In this document: piece after piece, positions 1 to 11,973 of the stretch
How the letters are laid out: each line of letters begins with the position of its first letter
Position numbering within the stretch: position 1 is the stretch's first letter
Assembly (NCBI GenBank): GCA_019454045.1
Contig: SKCR01031866.1
Location: forward strand, 1 to 64,000
DNA: 64,000 nucleotides
Origin: Zanthoxylum bungeanum
Lineage: Eukaryota; Streptophyta; Magnoliopsida; Sapindales; Rutaceae
Direction: 5' to 3'
The notes under the pieces: model-generated
What the model saw: only the letters and a program-made list of their open reading frames with translations
Database searches by the model: none
Told to the model about the DNA's origin: nothing
Position numbers and translations under genes: made by a program

Positions 1-111
1 TAAATGTGATCAGTCATTTGAATGGTAACATAAGAAGTTTATTTTTCTCATCAAGTATCAACAACTGTTCCCAAAAAGAAAAGAAAAGAAAAGAAAATAG
101 ATGTAACTCAC

Positions 112-2637
112 CAACTACAGCCCATTGAGGAAGCTCTCCAAAGCTAGGAAGAAGCAGCACCTTACCAAGATCTGCAGCCAATGAAACAACCAAGTTAACA
201 AATGATCAAAAACCGCTATTGTAGACATATTTGTAGCAGCACCTTACCATGGATAAGACCAGTCAAGTGAAGCCAATCTTCATCAGGAAAGTCCATTCTG
301 ATAGCTTCAGCAGTCTGCAACAAGTGCTCAATTTGAGGTTCATCCAAGTCTGGATCACTCTCATCAACCACATCATTCAGAAGTTCACAGCATTCCCATA
401 TGCTCATTTCAACTCTGTTTAATTTTCCATACTCTTCCCTCATCTTCTTCACCTGCAGTGCAATTGAAATTACATGTTAAAATTATTATGCAAATGTTTT
501 GCATTATTATTTCTGTTAAATTTCATCAATTATGTGATGTGACTGAGACGTAAATGGATTGCTTACAAAATCATATGTCTGGTTAATGTGATTCATTCTG
601 TAGAAAGTCTCCACTCCTTCTTGCCTCTCACTCTCAGCATCATAATCCCTGTTCACTTGTGCATGTTAGATCAATCATAGCCAGCAAATTGTTCTCCGAA
701 GATAATAATAAATTGCTTTATTTGGGCCTACCTCAACATTTTTTGGGCTGAAAGAAATTAGTTGGTCTTATATCATTCTGAGCCAAGCTGATAAACAAAA
801 CCCAATGACGTACGTGCAAAATGATTGGGCTCCAACCATAGCGCAGTACGACAAAAAGGAGGGATGAGTAATTTGGGTTCGGATCTGATTTGGAAATTTT
901 TGACCAGGAATTGAGATTTTGTTCTCAATAACTCCCGAATAGGTATTCAATTCCCGACCCGTTTCTATATATTTGGGACAGATTGGGAGTTGGGTACCTA
1001 ATCGATAGTTAATTTTCCATTTGAGTAGTAAGAACCGGTCGGGTATTGGGTACTCCTTCACACATTAGGTATTTATTCTGTGTACCCATTCATATATTGA
1101 GTATTCGTTCGCGCATCGAGTTTTGCTTTTAAAATAAAATGATGACATTTCATACGTTAAATTTTTAAAAAAATAATAGGTACGAGAAATCCCGATCCCG
1201 ATCAGGAATTCCCATATCTCGAAAGTATCTGATCGATATGTGTTCCCATTCCGAAAATTTCGGGGACGGGTTTAGAAATTCCCGATGGATATAGGAAGAA
1301 AAAACATAAAATTAAGTAAATTAGTGGGAAAATCGTAATTTTGATTCTACATCACTATAATACAACAATTTTAAGTTTAACGTAGCATAGTAGAATTTTT
1401 ATATGCGCATCTGTATCCAGAGGTAGCTACGGTTCCGGTTCGGAATCGATTTTGATTCCAGAACAGGAAATCGGTTCGATTAGAGTTCATCCCTGATCGA
1501 ACTGAAAAAAATCGTTGGAACTGAACGGTTCCAGCGGTTCGAATCGGTACCATTGGAATCGTTTTAATTTTTTTATTTAAAAAAATCATTATTAAAATTT
1601 TTTTTAAAAAAAAAAAACGAAATGAAACCGTTCGGTTCGACACCGATTCCGATTTTTATTCTACACTTATAGAACCGGGAATCGGCCAGTTCGGTTCTGA
1701 TTCGGAACCGAATCGGACCGGTGGCCACCTCTATCTGTATCCTGTCTCCTTTAATTGAGGTAATATTTTGTTTATATATTAGACACACACGTGTAGTCAT
1801 GGCTCAAAATAAGTCACACATAATATTAAAAAAAAATATAAAAATAAAAAAGACGGATGTCCCTATTTGGAAGACAATATTTTATCCACCTAAATAAAAT
1901 TTAATTAATTCGACAGAATTATTGTCAAGCGGTATATATAATCAAGGTTTTTGAACTTTAACCAATGATAAAATAAACATATTTCCATGTTTAGCATTAA
2001 TTTATTTTATACTTTTTATACAAATCAAATCGAACAAACATTCTTTTCAAGATCGATAATATAGATATTTTAATGTTATTATATTCAATAATATTATATC
2101 CAAAATTATTATCTCATTTATAAACTTAGTGAAATATAGGTATTTTTTCATGGTTTCTGTCTGTGTAACTTAATATGATTAATTATATAGCAAAGAGCTA
2201 ACTACCTAAAGGTGTGGCCAAATGAGTTGGTATGTGGCACCAGAAATCCACCGTCTAATAACAGTTCTTTCTCATCAGTAGGGACCTTCTTCTCTTGTAC
2301 CTCCACTCCTGATATAAACATAATAATAATAATAATGATCTTGCATGAATGTTCAAATAAGATTAATATGACAAAAAATAGTTGGTGAGAAAATGGGAAA
2401 AAAAAACAGCTAACATTTCTATATAGAATGGACAACAAAAAAAACAAAATTTACAGAACAAATTGTCCAGAAACCCTAGTTTAGTGCGTGAAAGGTATAA
2501 TTTAATGTGAAGGAATGAAAAAACAAATAAGAAAATAATAATGCTTGATGTATATAATGATGGATTCTTGGAGAAGAAAGAAACTAAAATAATTCAAGGA
2601 AATTACCAAACTGGGGCTGATCAATGAGGATAGTCAT
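112..2637 (-). CDS. MIOX: myo-inositol oxygenase, 5' part (five coding exons, continues beyond the window start)
   Basis: MIOX is a cytosolic di-iron enzyme that cleaves myo-inositol to D-glucuronate, feeding UDP-glucuronate, cell-wall and possibly ascorbate synthesis. Coding exons on the minus strand: 2607-2637 (ATG at 2637, MTILIDQPQF), 2206-2308, 567-648, 248-452 and 112-171. All junctions have GT..AG introns and the reading frame is kept across them (31+103+82+205+60 nt). The product reads through family blocks such as FGHTFRDYDAESERQEG, NHINQTYDF, PQIEHLLQTAEAIR and LTGLIHDLGK. The His in EHLLQTAE and the HD pair spanning the exon 4/5 junction correspond to known iron ligands. Introns are 298, 1557, 114 and 76 bp; the long one contains a MITE. 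The C-terminal two thirds lie off the left edge. It looks intact as far as it goes and is the only clear host gene here. Confidence 0.95.
868..1290. repeat. degenerate low-complexity tract in MIOX intron 2, possibly an old hAT-like element
   Basis: The stretch is rich in variations of TTCCCGAT / ATCGGGAA and GGGTATTGGGTAC, a style typical of decayed plant hAT non-autonomous elements. I could not find convincing terminal inverted repeats or a target duplication, so its edges and class are uncertain. Confidence 0.3.
1418..1733. mobile_element. hAT-type MITE in MIOX intron 2
   Basis: A 316-bp non-autonomous element flanked by a perfect 8-bp target duplication TCTGTATC (1410-1417 and 1734-1741). 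The ends are imperfect inverted repeats, CAGAGGTAGC on the left and TAGAGGTGGC on the complementary right end, fitting the YARNG start and 8-bp duplication of hAT transposons. The body is built from GGTTCCGGTTCGG / CCGAACCG blocks around an AT-rich centre. It has no real coding capacity. Confidence 0.85.
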
Positions 2638-2748
2638 CCTGAATCAGAGTCCAGGGAAAGCTCACTGTTGAAAGAAAGAAAAAGAAAATGCAAGGAAAGT
2701 GAAATTGTGTGAGAGGAGATTGCATTTTATGGTTTGCAAAATGCAGGG

Positions 2749-2756
2749 TATTTATA
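2749..2756 (-). promoter_or_regulatory. probable TATA box of MIOX
   Basis: On the minus strand the sequence reads CCAATTATAAATACC, with TATAAATA about 112 bp upstream of the MIOX start codon. The spacing leaves room for a 5' UTR of about 80 bp, which is purine-rich (GAAAGAAAGAAAAAG). No other TATA-like site is better placed. Confidence 0.55.
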
Positions 2757-2759
2757 ATT

Positions 2760-3340
2760 GGCCGGAGTGTCCTTCACTCAGAATTCCGAGGTCCCGAGGT
2801 CCTTCCCTGAAAATCTACAAACTTTCTTTGTTTTATTTTGCTATCTCCACAATTATTAAATCTAATATTATATTATTTATATTCATTCACTCTTTGATGT
2901 TTATCTTTGTGACTTTCACTTTATATCAAAGTAAATATAATAGAAAGCAACGTTAGTTAAGGATGTATCCCTGCAAGTTGGCAACAAGACTAGCCTGAGA
3001 TATCACTCGCGAATTCATAATTAGTCAAAATTTGATTCAGTCATAAAATTTGATTTTCACAAAATTAATAGACACTGTTTATTAATAAATCAAATTTATT
3101 TTATTAATAAATCAATATTTTTACTAATTTATATGATATATTTTAACAAAAAATTCAGATTAGATGTGGGATACAGATAGTCACTCCAGTCCCATGAGTC
3201 TCACTCCAGTCCCATGAGTGTGACTATCACTGTGTCATTATATATTTTATTATTATTAATTTTTAAAAAGTATGGGATTGCAAAATTCAAAATGATATTT
3301 TTAATATTCTACCTCTCTCCTAATAAAACATGGGTAGAAT
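2760..3340. other. intergenic, no gene seen
   Basis: AT-rich sequence upstream of the MIOX promoter. A short direct repeat, TCACTCCAGTCCCATGAGT, occurs twice around 3180-3220. Nothing else is recognisable. Confidence 0.6.
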
Positions 3341-4047
3341 TAGGGATGGTAATTTCTCCCACAAACTCGCAAACCCGCAAAAACTCACCTGTAATGGGTA
3401 GGATTTGGTAAATATTTAAGCGGGTTTGGTGAGAGTTTAGTAATTTAAAACAAAACACGCTGCGGGTTTGGTAATTAAGTAAAACCAGCGGATACCCATT
3501 GCGGGTATCCACTACCCGCAAGCTTAATTTTTTATTTTTTTTATATCTTTAAGGTAAAAAAATCTCTTACTAGCAATTTTTGAATTGCTATCTCTTAATA
3601 TTTTTGAATTATTTTTGGTCATAGTTCAATAATTTTGATAATATGAATTTAATATAATGAAGGATATTCAGCTAGTGATTCATGAATGTAATTGTGATTA
3701 TATGAATTTGACATTATGTTATAAATATTTTAAACTTTTATTTATGTGTTCTAATTTATAAAGTGTCGTATATATTTATTTTGTATGTTATGAAAACATA
3801 TCAATGTTTAACTAAAAAAAATTGTATTATTAAGAGCATAAGGGAATTCAATATTTTAAAAACCCGTAAAAAATCTGATGGGTACCAATGCGAGTTTGAT
3901 AATTTATTTTTATATGCGGGTGTGAGTTTGGTAATGAAAATTAAAACTCGCAGCGAATATGGTGCGGGTTTGATAATTTATTTACATATGTGAGTGCATA
4001 TTTGGTAATGGCAAACTCGCATCAAACCCTACTCACTGTCATCCCTA
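3341..4047. mobile_element. hAT-like non-autonomous element
   Basis: A 707-bp element whose ends, TAGGGATGGTAAT and (complement) TAGGGATGACAG, are typical plant hAT termini. The flanking octamers GGTAGAAT (3333-3340) and AGTAGAAC (4048-4055) match at six of eight positions, consistent with an aged 8-bp duplication. Subterminal parts are rich in AACTCGCA / GCGGGTTTGGTAA repeats on both sides. No transposase ORF is present. Confidence 0.75.
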
Positions 4048-6082
4048 AGTAGAACTGCTTGAAAATCACGAGCACAAAACAATACTACAATAGAATCCCA
4101 TTGTTTACTTTCATTCGTATATATATGTATATTTATTTTATAATATTGGATTATTATCTTTTTACTACTACAGTTACAATAAAATAACAATTAAATGCAA
4201 CAAGTATTACACCATAACATTTAATTACAAAATCTTATATTTTATTAAATATTTATCAATTCCATTAGTTGACCAAAAAAATATCAATTTTGGCCTTGTC
4301 TTGAAAAAAAACAAAACATAGATATTGACTAGTCAAATACTAATAAGCCCTTGATAATAAAAAAGAATTACTTTTGAGTTTAAAAAATAACAGAAGATTA
4401 AGATTTTATTCCTATTAAAAAAATAAAAATAAAAATATAATTATACCCCTGATCTCTAAAAAAAAACCAGCCCATGTCTATTATTTGTGACTTTTCCAAT
4501 GTTTACAAATATGAGTTTTAGACTGATGGTGAACGGCTAGTTTTTTTTCTAAAAAAAATGGGTTTATATATACCCAGAAATTTTATTCAACCGGATAAAA
4601 TTCAAAATTTATTATAATTATTTTTAAAACGTTCAGATTATATTATATATCACAACAATTATAATATTTCTTTTATAATATTTTATTACTCAACAAGAAT
4701 TCATGTAATGGAAACGGTGCATAATATATAGTTTAATTTATTTTCAATTTATGTTGTGGATAGTAGACGTTGGGTGGTGGAGAAGTAACGATAAAAGTGA
4801 CAAATCAATGTCAAGAGATTATGAGACTAATTTAGATTTTTCTTTTGTTAGTTGTACATTTTTTAAGATGAAGAATACAAAATATTTAAGTTTAAATATA
4901 CTCATATTAGTTATTGTAGGTGCATAAATTTAATTTTGTTCTATTGGCCACGTGTGGACATTCTAATGAATATTTCTCAACAAATTTCCTTAATGGAACT
5001 AAAATTTGAACACGATTCCTGAGTGACATTACTCACTCCGAAATGACATTACTCTAGAGTAAAAATATTTTGAAGTGATATCACTTTGAAATGAAAGTAC
5101 TCCAAAGTGACATCACTAATAAATCAACATTAATATTCCGGAGTGCATGATGCCACTGTCTAAGACTGCTTAATTTTAATGACAATCTATTTATTTTAAC
5201 ATGCAAGATAGATGAAACATGTATAATGACAGATGTTATGATACCTAATGTTTCAGCATGTATTATAAGAGATGTACACCATGTAGATTAGTGACTATCC
5301 CATCACCGGACATATGTAGTGACACATTCACCTAAAATTTTCTATATAGGTTAATGAACTCAAAGAAAATGGGGTTCGAACATTCAAACATAGAAAAATA
5401 TTCACTAAAATAAAATGCGGTCGTGGGTTTAATGACTTATATTATATATATTTATATATATACACATAATGCGGGGTCAAATTTTGATAGGAGTTGGTTG
5501 ATGTGATAAATGGTCTCAGAATGGAGATGGGTCCGCAATTCAAGAAGCCGCGTGAGTCCGCGATGGCCTACAATCTAGTCATGTATGACATTTTCTCCAC
5601 AATGTGATCTGGCAAATTTTGTTTTTGTCCTGTCTCGGTTTCCGCAGTCAGGGATCGGACGGTCCAAAGCTATGGAGATGGCGACGTGTCCCTTCATGGA
5701 CCTGTTATTTTATTCACAAGTGTGGTTGACAGTGACGAGAGCTGTTTTTTCATAGTCCTTGAATGGCCTCTTAAGGTTTACAGCTCAGATTTTTCAGAGG
5801 GTTACATTTATCAATTTATTACAATTAATTATCACAAGGACTGAGCAGGACATGTTGAAATTCATACGAAGATAAAGTGCGCTATATTAATATTATTATT
5901 TACCAGATAATCAAATAAAATTTTACAATACACTAAGGTTTTAACGGATTCGATATTTAATTATGTTTTTTTTTTATTTATAAATTATGATTTGTAATTA
6001 TTAGATTATAATTTATAAATTGTTTGAGGATAATCAGGATTAGAGGTATGTGTCAAAAAGAGCTTGGGTAAGGAAGAACAAT
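4048..6082. other. intergenic, no gene seen
   Basis: AT-rich and without plausible coding sequence. Around 5020-5160 there is a cluster of related short motifs (AGTGACATTACTC, AGTGATATCACT, AGTGACATCACT); the middle one is a perfect 12-bp palindrome. I see no element boundaries around the cluster. Confidence 0.6.
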
Positions 6083-6262
6083 AATGATAAATGTACACCC
6101 CATAATAAAAAATGATTGTATTTTAATATGTATTAATATTTATACGACTTAATATAATTTTACGCGCCGTAACATAAATATCAAACTATGTCTATATTTA
6201 AAAAAAATTCCATAAACATTATCATTTTTTGTTAGTGTGAAATTGGGTGTGCGTTTATCATT
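6083..6262. mobile_element. short MITE with about 18-bp terminal inverted repeats
   Basis: The left end AATGATAAATGTACACCC and the complement of the right end AATGATAAACGCACACCC match at 16 of 18 positions, enclosing about 180 bp of AT-rich DNA. I could not identify a clean target duplication, so the superfamily is unassigned. Confidence 0.55.
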
Positions 6263-7979
6263 GTTACAAGAAGAAAATATTGATTTTGGGCTTAGTAACT
6301 CACACATCAAAAGTCCCCAATGGGCGTGACTTGCGGTGTATGAGTCATGATCTCACCTTGATGTCTTGTGTTTGAATCTAGAGAATACGTTTTTTGTAAA
6401 AATCTGAGACAATTAAGGCTTTACATGTTCCGTTTAAACCTGAAATGAGTAATTTAACGACGGATTTTTGACGATTCAAAAAAAAAAAATAAATAACTCA
6501 CCCATAAAAAAGGTTCTAAGTTAAATTGAATGAGAACAGGAATTAAAATATCTTTCCTTTCCTCACAAGATATGTGACTGTTACCATTTAATATGCAAAA
6601 TGGGAGCTAATCCGAAAAGGGAATGAGGACAATCAATGAATCAACAACCACAACCACTGCTGCTGCGAGCATGAATAAGATAATCACCATTTAAATGCCA
6701 CATGAATATGAGATCAAGAGCACACTTATCAAGGCGTATTCTCCAATAAACAAGGAAGATGGACATGATTAGTCTGAACAAAATTAAAAGTCTCCAATGA
6801 AAAATTGTTTGGTGACCGAGAAGACAAAAACACCCTTTAATTGCGTAAAACAATATTATAAGATTCACTCTCTGAACATGAAAATGGCATGACACACAAA
6901 AATGGTCATCTTCTACCTCTGAATAATACCAAAAAAAAAAAAAAAAAAAAAAAAGAAGAAGAAGAAGAAGAAGTGAAATCACTTTTTCCACATCCAAAAA
7001 TTGTAAAAGTATTCGTCGATCCATTATAAACTTACAAAATTATATCATTTTCCATCTTAATAGTAACATGGACTAATTCTGTTAAGTTTTTTTTTTTTTA
7101 AGAGAAAAAATCATTATACCATTACATCCAATTGAAACTTAAAATGATAATTTATACCAAATAAAAGATAAATTATTTAAGTACGATTATTTAATAATAA
7201 ATAACTAATTAAAAATGAAAAAAGAATATTTATTTTGTATTTATATTTTATAATTTATATTACTTTTTAATTTCATCTTTTTAATTTTGAATTTTGTAAT
7301 TCTATTCAATTATGTTTGCACTTTTTATTTTTTAAAATATAAATTAATAAAAATTTCAGATCAGGTCTCGAAATTCCAGACCCCACTTGGATCCATATCT
7401 GTAGGATCTGCAATTTCGCTACTCGGGTCCATAAATTATTTTTCCGGACCCATATATTTTTGGATCCAGATTGTTGAGAAAAATAAGAGAAAATATTTTT
7501 CTTAAATGATTTTCATTGAAAATATTTTATTTACGGAAATCATTTTGCGGCATGATAAAAAAACCCTTAATTTTCTTTTTCTTTACTTGGGCTTGTTAAA
7601 TAGCCAAAATACCTCTATTACATCAGTAAAAATATAACATTATTAAATATTGGCTGGATAATTAATAAGACAATATTCTAAGTTTCAGGTGGACCGATAA
7701 AAATTTTCTCAAATTATTGGGTACTTTTGAACTTTCACTTAATTTCGGGTGTAAAAAAATGACTTTATTCTAATAACAACAGTCAATTCATGTCAAAATT
7801 CATCTTCGTCCTTATAACGTCATTTGCCGTTTAACTTTGTTAATTGAATTATATATCTTCGAATATTACATAATATTAGAGTGGACTCACGAATATTTTT
7901 CAAGTTTTTAGATAGTTTTGAACTTAAACTTAACTTTACGCGAATAAAGTGATTTCGCAAAAAAAAAAAAAAAAAAACA
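6263..7979. other. intergenic, no gene seen
   Basis: AT-rich. It holds an A-tract with GAA repeats (about 6930-6973), other A/T homopolymers and a GGATCC-containing low-complexity patch near 7370-7465. No exons or RNA genes were recognised. Confidence 0.6.
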
Positions 7980-8161
7980 TAAACAACTCCTCCTCTAAAA
8001 TGCCAACTATCCATTTTTACCACCAAACAACTATCTTGAGGGTTGGAGAGTAAACGTGGGCCACCACCAGCTTCACATCTAATCTCTTCGGCTATTTTTT
8101 CAGGCTCAAAGCAACTTGTTAATCCAGGAGCTCGATCCGCAACACAACATTTGACTGTCAT
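7980..8161 (-). other. possible orphan exon or gene fragment of unknown function
   Basis: A minus-strand open frame begins with ATG at 8161 and encodes about 60 residues of normal, non-repetitive composition (MTVKCCVADRAPGLTSCF, then FEPEKIAEEIRCEAGGG and MDSWHFRGG) before running into a 19-nt homopolymer (T on this strand). The composition is unlike the surrounding AT-rich noise, which suggests a true coding fragment, perhaps a broken or retroposed piece. I do not recognise the family, and no companion exons were found nearby. Confidence 0.25.
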
Positions 8162-9224
8162 TATTGGCTTCCTCAGTATCTAAATATACTGAGTTATGAT
8201 ATACTCACGTACTCTTATTTAAAATTTTACTACAGTGTATAAAATTTTAAATAAAAATGTGTGTAATTATATCATTTTTATATTTATCTTTATCGACCCT
8301 AAAATATAAATCTTCTTTGCTGTAACCGGATCACAAAAATCTTGTTAAAACATAAGTAATTAAATATTAATTATCTATTATTATAAATACACGTATGAAA
8401 AAAATTATAAAAAATTAAACGCAAAAAAAATCAGTACAAAATCTAATTTCGTTTCCTCATATAAAAACGTTTCAGGAAGTCAAACCACCACATATTTAGA
8501 GTTAAAAAAAAAATCTATATTCGTCTTAATCAACGGAAGATATTCACATAAAAAAAATAAAAAATCAAATCAAATTTACAGGAATAAGCTTGGAGGAAGA
8601 GAGAAGAGGAAACTTCGACGAAGGTACCTAAAAGGTCTTTTAATCAACTTCATTATCGATCAATATCAAGTTTCTTTCCTCTCCGATACGTGATTGCTCA
8701 AATTGACTTTTGAGTTTTGATAAACAAACAAACAAACATAAAGTGATAAGTTCACGTAGACCATTGAAACGATAACGAATGACGATCACATGTGATAAGA
8801 ATTGAATGTGTAAAATTTATTGACAAATCTCAACCTATTCACCGCTCTACTGACAAAAATGAATAAAATCATCATGAAAAAAAGGAAATTGCCAAGCCAA
8901 CGACCCAAGAAACGTCCCACGTAGCCAAAATATTTAAATTTTATTTTCAAAAGACAACAAAAACTTTTGCTATAAAGTTTCATGATGTAAATTTATATGT
9001 TACTATCAATTGGCTTTTGGCGGTGGACATTTACTTAAAAGACACCAAATTTGATCATATTTTATGTGGTAGGACAATTCCGTGAACAAAATATCTTGTT
9101 CTTGGCTATATATATGATATGACGTATGAATCTCCAAGAATATTATTATAGATGGCCCACAAAATTTATTGTGTTTTGGTTGAAACTAGGAGAAAAATTT
9201 ATATGGGATAAGTGTAGTCCAATT
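8162..9224. other. intergenic, no gene seen
   Basis: AT-rich sequence with no supported coding region, structured RNA or repeat boundary. Confidence 0.55.
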
Positions 9225-9571
9225 TAGATCTGATCACCATTTCGGTTCGAAATCGAAATCGAATTGAAACTGAACCAGAACAGTAAAATTACGGTTTTAT
9301 CCGGTTCCGGATTTGGAACCGGAACTGAATCAAAATCTGAAAGGTTAGGTTACAGTTCCACATAATTTGGAACCGTAACCTTAAGGTTCGGTTTAGAATC
9401 ATAACCAAACTAAATTTTTTTATTTCTTTTCCTTGAAGAACCGGAACCGAACCAGAAATCGGTTCTACGGTTCCAAAAAACTGGAACCGTATTGAACCGA
9501 TTTTAAACTGGTTCAGTTACGGTTCCAGCTTCCTGGAATCGTAGAATTGAACCGAACCGTGGTTTGGTCTA
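9225..9571. mobile_element. hAT-type MITE
   Basis: A 347-bp element between perfect 8-bp direct repeats GTCCAATT (9217-9224 and 9572-9579). The ends begin TAGATC and (complement) TAGACC, followed by GGTTCGG-rich subterminal blocks. Composition and layout resemble the MITE in the MIOX intron, so both may belong to one group of families. No coding capacity. Confidence 0.8.
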
Positions 9572-10974
9572 GTCCAATTAATGAATGATATATATTTTAA
9601 TTATTATTCTCTTTTTAATTAATTAGTTATTTTTAAAATAATTGAGATACGTGATACTCATTAATTAAACGATGTTATAATTATCATCATATAAGTTTTT
9701 CTTTCAAACGGAAGTACTTGCAGTACGATATCGAGTTTGTGGCCTTGATCGCTCAAATAAATAGCATATGCTTCATGAGTTTCTTGAGATGTGCCTTGGC
9801 ATATATAAGATGTCGGCAGCACATATCAGAGGGTAAACTCGGAATCCAAAAAAGCAAATGTTCCAAATTTAGACTTTGAGACACTACATTTTTACAATAC
9901 ATATGGGTCATTTAAACTTTCACTTCAATGATTAATCTCCGAGATAACAACTAATAGGTTATCTAAAAACAGAATATTATAAATTTTAGGTACTGATATA
10001 TATATTTTTCTAAATTTTATATAATAAATAAACACATCCTTTTAGTTTCAAAAATAAATATATATTCCAAAGTTTGGTACAAAAGACACATGCGTTCCCA
10101 AAATTTCTTTAAAAAATGACATTTTTTTAGAGGGGAGAGGGATAATTATAAATATTTTAATTTGACAACATAATTTATATCGTTAATTTTTTAACTATTG
10201 AACGAAATTTTGGGGTGTAACCGTCATTCTTATAGAACTTTTGGGGTTTATACGCCACTTTATCAAATTTTAAGAGTGTATATATCAATTTTCAAAAATA
10301 ATCGAATCTGTTTGTCTATCTTATGAAATTTTGGGGTGTATATATTCTTTTCCCTAAATTTTAAGAGAAAATGAGCGTAACCCACTCATGATTTTTTGAA
10401 GTATGGGGATTCTCCACGCATGTTTTAAAATTTATTGAAATCCCGTAGCATTAAAATATTAATAATTAAACCACACTTTTCTAAGATAATTAGGCTTTTA
10501 AAAAATTTAGTATGATAAATTTCCAACAAAATAAGATTTCAAAAGACAGAACTGTTATTATAATGTGTTTTGGCCTTTTGGATGTTAAAATTTAAATATC
10601 AGGAGGATTTCAATAAATTTTAAAACTTGAAGAGATTATGCTTAATTTCGCCAAATTTGAAGGATTGTAGTTCCTAGTAATTTATGCAGTTATTTTTGAT
10701 AATGAAAAAAACTAATGGGTGTATGTATGAATTTTGTGGGTGCATAAGTCCCACCCTTTAATAAATGGGTTTTTTTCCTTCTAAAAATTTTAAAACTATA
10801 AGAGCTCTTCCAATTCAACCAAATGCAAAAGATTCTTCCCATTTAGTTCTGCATATATGTCAAATGACATAAATATATAAAATAAATATAATAGTAACAA
10901 GTTTGTCACTCAAAATATAAAAAACAACAAATAAAATAAAAAGAAAAGAGCGCATGAAGGGAAGCCAAATTTCC
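9572..10974. other. intergenic, no gene seen
   Basis: AT-rich. Several variants of the phrase AAATTTTGGGGTGTA occur between 10070 and 10350, suggesting a decayed repeat, but no ends could be defined. Nothing coding is supported. Confidence 0.55.
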
Positions 10975-11039
10975 CTTATTATTATTTATTATTTTTTATT
11001 ATTATTATTATTAATTAATTATTATTATTATTATTATTT

Positions 11040-11087
<48 letters not shown>

Positions 11088-11942
11088 TATTATATTATTA
11101 TTATTATTATTATTATTCTTATTCTTCTTATTATTATTATTATTCTTATTTATTCTTATTATTATTATTATTCTTCTTATTCTTATCTTCTTATTATTAT
11201 TCTTATTATTATTATCTTATTCTTCTTCTTATTATTCTTATTCTTCTTCTTATTCTTCTTATTATTATTCTTATTATTTTATTCTTCTTCTTCTTCTTTT
11301 ATTCTTCTTCTTCTTCTTATTCTTCTTCTTCTTCTTCTTCTTCTTCTTAGTTCTTCTTATTCTTCTTATTATTATTATTTCTTCTTCTTCTTATTCTTCT
11401 TTCTTCTTCTTCTGCTTTCTTCTTCTTCTTATTCTCTTCTTCTTCTTATTATTCTTCTTCTTCTTATTATTCTATTCTTCTTATTCTTCTTATTCTTCTT
11501 TCTCTTCTTCTTCTTCTTTTATTCTTCTTCTTCTTCCTTCTTCTTCTTCTTCTTCTTATTCTTCTTCTTATTCTCGCTTCTTCTTCTTCTTATCTTCTTC
11601 TTATTTTCTTCTTCTTTATTCTTCTTCTTCTTCTTCTTATTCTTCTTCTTCTTATTCTTCTTCTTATTCATTCTTCTTCTTCTTCTTCTTCTTCTTCTTT
11701 CTTCTTCTTCTTCTTCTTCTTCGTCGTCTGCTTCTTCCTTCTTCTTCTTCTTCTTCTTCTTCTTCTTCTTCTTTCTTATTCTTCTTATTTCTTCTTATTC
11801 TTCTTATTAGTCTTCTTTCTTCTTCTTCTTCTTCTTCTTCTTATTCTTCTTCTTCTTCTTCTTCTTCTTCTTCTCTTCTTCTTCTTATTCTTCTTTTTTC
11901 TTCTTCTTCTTCTTCTGCTTCTTCTTCTTCTTCTTTCTTCTT

Positions 11943-11973
<31 letters not shown>

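Noticed and set aside
1377..1800. Overlapping 75-88-residue frames on the minus strand
   Set aside because: They lie within the GGTTCGG-rich MITE and are shadows of its inverted-repeat composition.
6641..7024. 127-residue minus-strand frame with long Leu/Phe run
   Set aside because: It spans an A-tract/GAA repeat, has no recognisable domain and no exon-like boundaries.
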